Below are positions 60,683-64,000 of a DNA stretch of 64,000 bases, piece by piece. This DNA comes from Pseudomonas fragi. Its GTDB lineage: Bacteria; Pseudomonadota; Gammaproteobacteria; Pseudomonadales; Pseudomonadaceae. A program made the position numbers and the translations under genes. How positions within the stretch are numbered: position 1 is the stretch's first letter; every line of letters starts with the position of its first letter. Below the pieces are notes generated by a model, which did no database searches, was not told where the DNA came from, and was given only the letters and a program-made list of their open reading frames with translations. The stretch is taken from positions 1,674,001 to 1,738,000 of the forward strand of contig NZ_LT629783.1 of assembly GCF_900105835.1 (NCBI RefSeq), read 5' to 3'.

Positions 60683-61375
60683 TCAAAAATAACGGGTTGG
60701 GTCGCTAATTCCGGCGGCGGCGAAGCCTTCTGCGCGCAAGCGGCAGCTGTCGCATTTTCCGCAGGCACGCCCTTGGGTGTCAGCCTGGTAGCAGGAAACC
60801 GTCAGCGAGTAGTCCACGCCCAGCTTTACACCTGCCTGTACGATTTGTGCCTTGCTCATGTTTTGCAGCGGCGCCTGGATTCGGAAGCCCTGCCCCTCTA
60901 CCCCGGCCTTGGTCGCCAGGTTGGCCATGACTTCAAACGCCTCGACAAACTCCGGGCGGCAGTCTGGATAACCAGAGTAATCCACCGCGTTGACACCGAT
61001 AAAGATGTCGCGAGCCTGCAGCACTTCTGCCCATCCCAATGCCAGGGACAGGAACACGGTGTTGCGCGCCGGCACATAAGTGACCGGGATACCTTCACTT
61101 GGAGCTTCTGGAACATCAATCGAACTGTCGGTCAGTGCCGAGCCGCCAATACCGTCCAGGTTCAGGCCAATCACTTTGTGCTCAACAGCGCCCAGATCGC
61201 GAGCCACCCGTGCAGCGGCGTCCAGCTCGGCACGGTGGCGCTGGCCGTAGTCAAAGCTCATGGTGTAGCAGCTATAGCCTTCAGCACGGGCCATAGCCAC
61301 GACAGTTGCTGAATCGAGGCCGCCGGACAACAGGATCACGGCTCTTTTTTCAGTCACAACAGTTTGTTCGGTCAT
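60683..61375 (-). CDS. queC: 7-cyano-7-deazaguanine synthase QueC
   Basis: A 230-residue ATP-pyrophosphatase-fold enzyme that turns CDG into preQ0 in queuosine synthesis. PP-loop [13 protein letters not shown] near residue 17, [12 protein letters not shown], and zinc-binding cysteines in [29 protein letters not shown] 61375 lies one base after the queE stop codon; the frame is open further upstream without similarity. Confidence 0.97.
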   Translation of the reverse strand: MTEQTVVTEKRAVILLSGGLDSATVVAMARAEGYSCYTMSFDYGQRHRAELDAAARVARDLGAVEHKVIGLNLDGIGGSALTDSSIDVPEAPSEGIPVTYVPARNTVFLSLALGWAEVLQARDIFIGVNAVDYSGYPDCRPEFVEAFEVMANLATKAGVEGQGFRIQAPLQNMSKAQIVQAGVKLGVDYSLTVSCYQADTQGRACGKCDSCRLRAEGFAAAGISDPTRYF

Positions 61376-61376
61376 C

Positions 61377-62024
61377 TCAGCGCCCCGGCTCGTCATTCCA
61401 CAGATATTTGTGCAACTGCATTTGCAAACGTACTGGCAGGTTATCCGCCACGATCCAGTCGGCCAGGTCACGGGCCGACAAATCATGGTGGCTCGGCGAA
61501 AACAGTACTTCGCCTGCCCGTCGCTCCAGCCCGTATTCAATCAACTTGGACACAGCCCAGTCATAGTCTTCCCGCGAGCAGATCACAAACTTGACCTGAT
61601 CGTTGGGTGTCAACAAGGCAATGTTTTCGTAGAGGTTACGATGGGATTCCTTGGAACCTGGCGTTTTCAAATCGAGCACGCGGCTGACGCGCGGGTCGAC
61701 TGCAGAGATATCCAGCGCTCCACTGGTCTCGATAGAGACTTCGTAGCCTGCATCGCAGAGCTGCTTGAGCAAAGGAATGGCATTGGGCTGGGCCAACGGC
61801 TCGCCACCGGTTACGCACACATAACGCGGGCGATAGCTGGCAACTTGCTCAAGGATGTCGTCCAGAGGGCGCACAGTACCGCCACTGAAGGCATAGGCGC
61901 TGTCACAGTAACCGCAGCGCAGAGGGCAACCGGTCAGGCGTACAAAAACGGTGGGCAGGCCAGCCGTTCGCGTCTCACCCTGCAACGAGTAAAAAACTTC
62001 GGTAATTCTCAATGTGTCTTGCAT
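61377..62024 (-). CDS. queE: 7-carboxy-7-deazaguanine synthase QueE
   Basis: A 215-residue radical SAM enzyme that makes CDG from the QueD product. The N-terminal substrate motif is [27 protein letters not shown], then the cluster motif [14 protein letters not shown] (C-x3-C-x2-C) and the SAM-binding [11 protein letters not shown] 62024 is preferred over an in-frame GTG three codons before. It forms an operon with queC. Confidence 0.96.
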   Translation of the reverse strand: MQDTLRITEVFYSLQGETRTAGLPTVFVRLTGCPLRCGYCDSAYAFSGGTVRPLDDILEQVASYRPRYVCVTGGEPLAQPNAIPLLKQLCDAGYEVSIETSGALDISAVDPRVSRVLDLKTPGSKESHRNLYENIALLTPNDQVKFVICSREDYDWAVSKLIEYGLERRAGEVLFSPSHHDLSARDLADWIVADNLPVRLQMQLHKYLWNDEPGR

Positions 62025-62137
62025 ATTCGCCACGGGCGTAACAGCTAAACAGGCTGTCCGCCTCCGTCAGGCACTCCAAAAAATCTGCTTGCGCAGGATC
62101 AAGAAGAGCGTATTTCATAAAAGGGCGTGGATTCTAA

Positions 62138-62166
62138 CGAAAAAACCCGCGACAGGCGCGGGTTTC
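62138..62166 (-). terminator. Rho-independent terminator of the tol-pal-cpoB operon
   Basis: AACCCGCG-CCTGT-CGCGGGTT then Ts on the minus strand, 22 bases after the cpoB stop. Confidence 0.92.
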
Positions 62167-62187
62167 TCGATGAAAGCATCGTATGTA

Positions 62188-63006
62188 TTACATGCGCTGC
62201 AGATCGCGTTGCGCCAACTGTGCAGCCGAAGTGCCCGGATACTGGGCAACAACCTGCTGCAGAATGCCTTTTACCTTGTCGGTATGACCCAAGCGGCGCT
62301 CAACATCAGCCAGCTTGTAGAGCGAGTCCGGCACTTTGGCATGCTTGGGGTACAACTGGCTGACCTTGGCAAAGGCCTGGCCTGCCGCTTGCAAATCACC
62401 CTTGGCAAGGTTCACTTCACCCAACCAGTACTGGGCATTGCCCGCATACTGGCTATTTGGGTATTTGCGCAGAAAGGCGGTGAACGCCTGGCTGGCCTTG
62501 TCGAAGTCCTTTGCCTTGATCAGGTCGAAAGCAGCATCGTAATAGAGCTTCTCTTTCGCCGGATCACCAGGCTCGGAACTGGCAGCAGCCTGAGACGCAG
62601 GCGCTGCTGTATTGCCGGCGGCATTCGCACCACCAGCAGAAGAATTATCAGGAGCGGCGGCAGGAGCAACGCCAGCACCAATACGCCGATCAAGTTCCTG
62701 GTATCGCTCCAGGCTTTCTTGTTTCATGCGCGAAATATCATTTTGCAGAACTTCGATCACACCCTGTTGGCGGGCAATCTGCTCCTGCATTTGTTGCAGC
62801 TGGTTGAACAGCTCGCCCTGTGCCGAGACAGGGGCCGAAACCCCTCCCCCGGCATAGGCGCCGCTCGCACCATAACCCGGTGACGGATAACTCCCCCCGC
62901 TATTGTTATAGCCAGAGTTGTCATCGACCACAGGAACCGCAGCCCATGCCGCTAGCGGCATGAGGCTGAGAGTCAGAATAGTTACAGCACGGCGGCACGT
63001 TCGCAT
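62188..63006 (-). CDS. cpoB: Tol-Pal-associated periplasmic protein CpoB (YbgF)
   Basis: A 272-residue protein with signal peptide (TLSLMPLAAWAAV), a coiled-coil trimerisation segment (ELFNQLQQMQEQIARQQGVIEVLQNDISRMKQESLERYQEL), an Ala/Ser/Gly linker and C-terminal TPRs (YYDAAFDLIKAKDFDKASQAFTAFLRKYPNSQYAGNAQYWLGEV). CpoB links peptidoglycan synthesis to the Tol machine during division. It follows pal by six bases. Confidence 0.96.
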   Translation of the reverse strand: MRTCRRAVTILTLSLMPLAAWAAVPVVDDNSGYNNSGGSYPSPGYGASGAYAGGGVSAPVSAQGELFNQLQQMQEQIARQQGVIEVLQNDISRMKQESLERYQELDRRIGAGVAPAAAPDNSSAGGANAAGNTAAPASQAAASSEPGDPAKEKLYYDAAFDLIKAKDFDKASQAFTAFLRKYPNSQYAGNAQYWLGEVNLAKGDLQAAGQAFAKVSQLYPKHAKVPDSLYKLADVERRLGHTDKVKGILQQVVAQYPGTSAAQLAQRDLQRM

Positions 63007-63012
63007 GACGAA

Positions 63013-63513
63013 TTACTTACGCAGTTCGACGCGACGGTTTTGAGCCCACGACTGTTCGTCGTTGCCAGTAGCGATTGGACGCTCTTTACCGTAGGACACC
63101 AGCTCCAGCTGTGCTGGAGAAACGCCTTGCAGTACCAGGTAGCGTTGAACGGCTTTCGCACGACGCTCGCCCAGTGCCATGTTGTACTCACGAGTACCAC
63201 GGGCGTCAGTGTTACCTTCCAGAACAACGCGAGCGCCGTTAGCTTTCAGGTCTTTGGCGTGAACGTCCAGAGCGCGCATTGCTTCTGGTTTCAGGTCCGA
63301 AGAATCGTATTCGAAGTAGAAAACAGTGATAGCGCGCAGAGCAGCTTCTTCGCTCAGGGAACCATCAACAGCGCCAGTGTTTGCGCCGTAACCAGCGTTT
63401 GGATCAACAGCAGCGCCTTCACCGGCATTGTCGCCGCCTTTGGACGAGCAACCTACAGCTACAGCCATGGCCAGTGCCAGCGCAGCAAATTTACCAAACT
63501 TCAGCATTTCCAT
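63013..63513 (-). CDS. pal: Peptidoglycan-associated lipoprotein Pal (OprL)
   Basis: A 166-residue outer-membrane lipoprotein. Lipobox VAVGCSSKG; OmpA-type peptidoglycan-binding domain [26 protein letters not shown] and [27 protein letters not shown]. It connects the outer membrane with peptidoglycan and with TolB. AGGAG precedes ATG 63513. The gene lies between tolB and cpoB as in other gamma-proteobacteria. Confidence 0.97.
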   Translation of the reverse strand: MEMLKFGKFAALALAMAVAVGCSSKGGDNAGEGAAVDPNAGYGANTGAVDGSLSEEAALRAITVFYFEYDSSDLKPEAMRALDVHAKDLKANGARVVLEGNTDARGTREYNMALGERRAKAVQRYLVLQGVSPAQLELVSYGKERPIATGNDEQSWAQNRRVELRK

Positions 63514-63568
63514 CGTAAAACTCCTAATGAACCCCAAGTGTTATGTGCAACGTACAGCTATCACCACG

Positions 63569-64000
63569 TCAGTTCAGGTAAGGGGACCAGGAAGGTTCTC
63601 TGACTTCGCCTTGAGCGGTAGGAAGAGGGAGCCTTACGCGTCCGTTAATGGACACGAGCATCAAGACTCCCCGGCCCTGCTGGCGGGTGGCGTAGATTAC
63701 CATGGTGCCGTTGGGCGCAACAGTAGCAGACTCATCAAGGTTGGTATCTGTGAGGATTTTCACGCTTCCACGCTGCAAATCTTGCGCCGCAACACGGAAA
63801 TTGGTGAAGCCGTCCTGACGATGGATCATTACCAGGGTCTTTTCGTCAGCCGAAAGCTTGGGGCTGGCGTTGTAGTTGCCGATAAAGGTCACACGCTCTG
63901 CGTTGCCGCTACCCACATTGGTCTTGTAAATCTGCGGTTTGCCGCCACGGTCGGAGGTGAAATAGATGGTGGAACCATCTTTACCCCAGAAAGGTTCTGT
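63569..64000 (-). CDS. tolB: Tol-Pal periplasmic beta-propeller TolB, 3' part only
   Basis: The frame is open from the window edge to the stop at 63569; 143 C-terminal residues are present. WD40-like propeller repeats are visible ([79 protein letters not shown]), ending [18 protein letters not shown], typical of TolB. It lies 55 bases before pal. Confidence 0.97.
   Translation of the reverse strand, partial: TEPFWGKDGSTIYFTSDRGGKPQIYKTNVGSGNAERVTFIGNYNASPKLSADEKTLVMIHRQDGFTNFRVAAQDLQRGSVKILTDTNLDESATVAPNGTMVIYATRQQGRGVLMLVSINGRVRLPLPTAQGEVREPSWSPYLN

Noticed and set aside
1..64000. CRISPR arrays, insertion sequences, integrases, prophage genes
   Set aside because: No regularly spaced direct repeats and no transposase, recombinase or phage structural gene were found; the repeats seen are REP-type or simple hairpins.

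Overview
The window is chromosomal DNA of a Pseudomonas, probably of the P. fluorescens/P. fragi type. The evidence is the core gene blocks (nadA next to an M48-TPR protease; tolB-pal-cpoB-queE-queC-tRNA-Lys), the gal gallate cluster in the order known from P. putida, and many copies of the typical Pseudomonas REP sequence around GTGGGAGCGGGCTTGCTCGC. No transposase, integrase, prophage or CRISPR array was seen. In P. aeruginosa PAO1 the two core blocks bracket a variable segment that includes the pqs genes. Here about 58 kb of different accessory genes fill that place.

Layout. 1-1860: end of an M48/TPR protease gene and nadA. 2074-2760: DJ-1/PfpI-like protein. 2941-10922: complete gallate cluster galDCB / galR / galPAT. 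11127-21619: Flp/Tad type IVb pilus cluster (two pilins, prepilin peptidase, AAA+ ATPase, CpaB, TadG, two TadE-like proteins, TadZ, TadA, TadB, TadC) with no secretin or TadD, next to a divergent AraC-type regulator with a degenerate receiver domain. 22730-24481: tannase-family esterase, which would supply gallate to the gal pathway. 24747-30462: RND efflux operon, divergent from a BaeSR-like two-component system (30601-32655). 32656-33590: REP-rich spacer with a small lipoprotein gene and a gene remnant.

33593-50190 is the most notable metabolic block: about 15 genes on one strand with a NitT/TauT-type ABC importer, two SDRs, a cupin, an alpha/beta hydrolase, an IclR regulator, a ThDP enzyme, an aspartate-dehydrogenase-like protein, an aldehyde dehydrogenase, a two-domain VOC protein, a NicC-like flavin monooxygenase, a Rieske oxygenase with its VanB-type reductase, and finally a porin. 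It looks like uptake and ring cleavage of an aromatic compound whose identity I cannot name. A sigma-54 (-24/-12) promoter precedes both the ABC gene and the porin gene, and a closely related 20-bp palindrome lies upstream of each, so both units are probably controlled together.

50382-57566: NlpC/P60 protein, organosulfur-type genes (LLM flavin monooxygenase, sulfonate-type binding protein, DszC/SfnB-like flavoprotein), a secreted cupin, and an AraC regulator divergent from a Fsr-like MFS exporter. 57623-60415: a short accessory stretch beside tRNA-Lys. It holds a histidyl-tRNA-synthetase-like gene with a one-base frameshift, preceded by a leader ORF with four consecutive His codons and an intrinsic terminator (a His attenuator layout), a RibD/DHFR-like reductase, and a Xre/RES toxin-antitoxin pair. 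60533-64000: tRNA-Lys, queC, queE, cpoB, pal and the 3' part of tolB.
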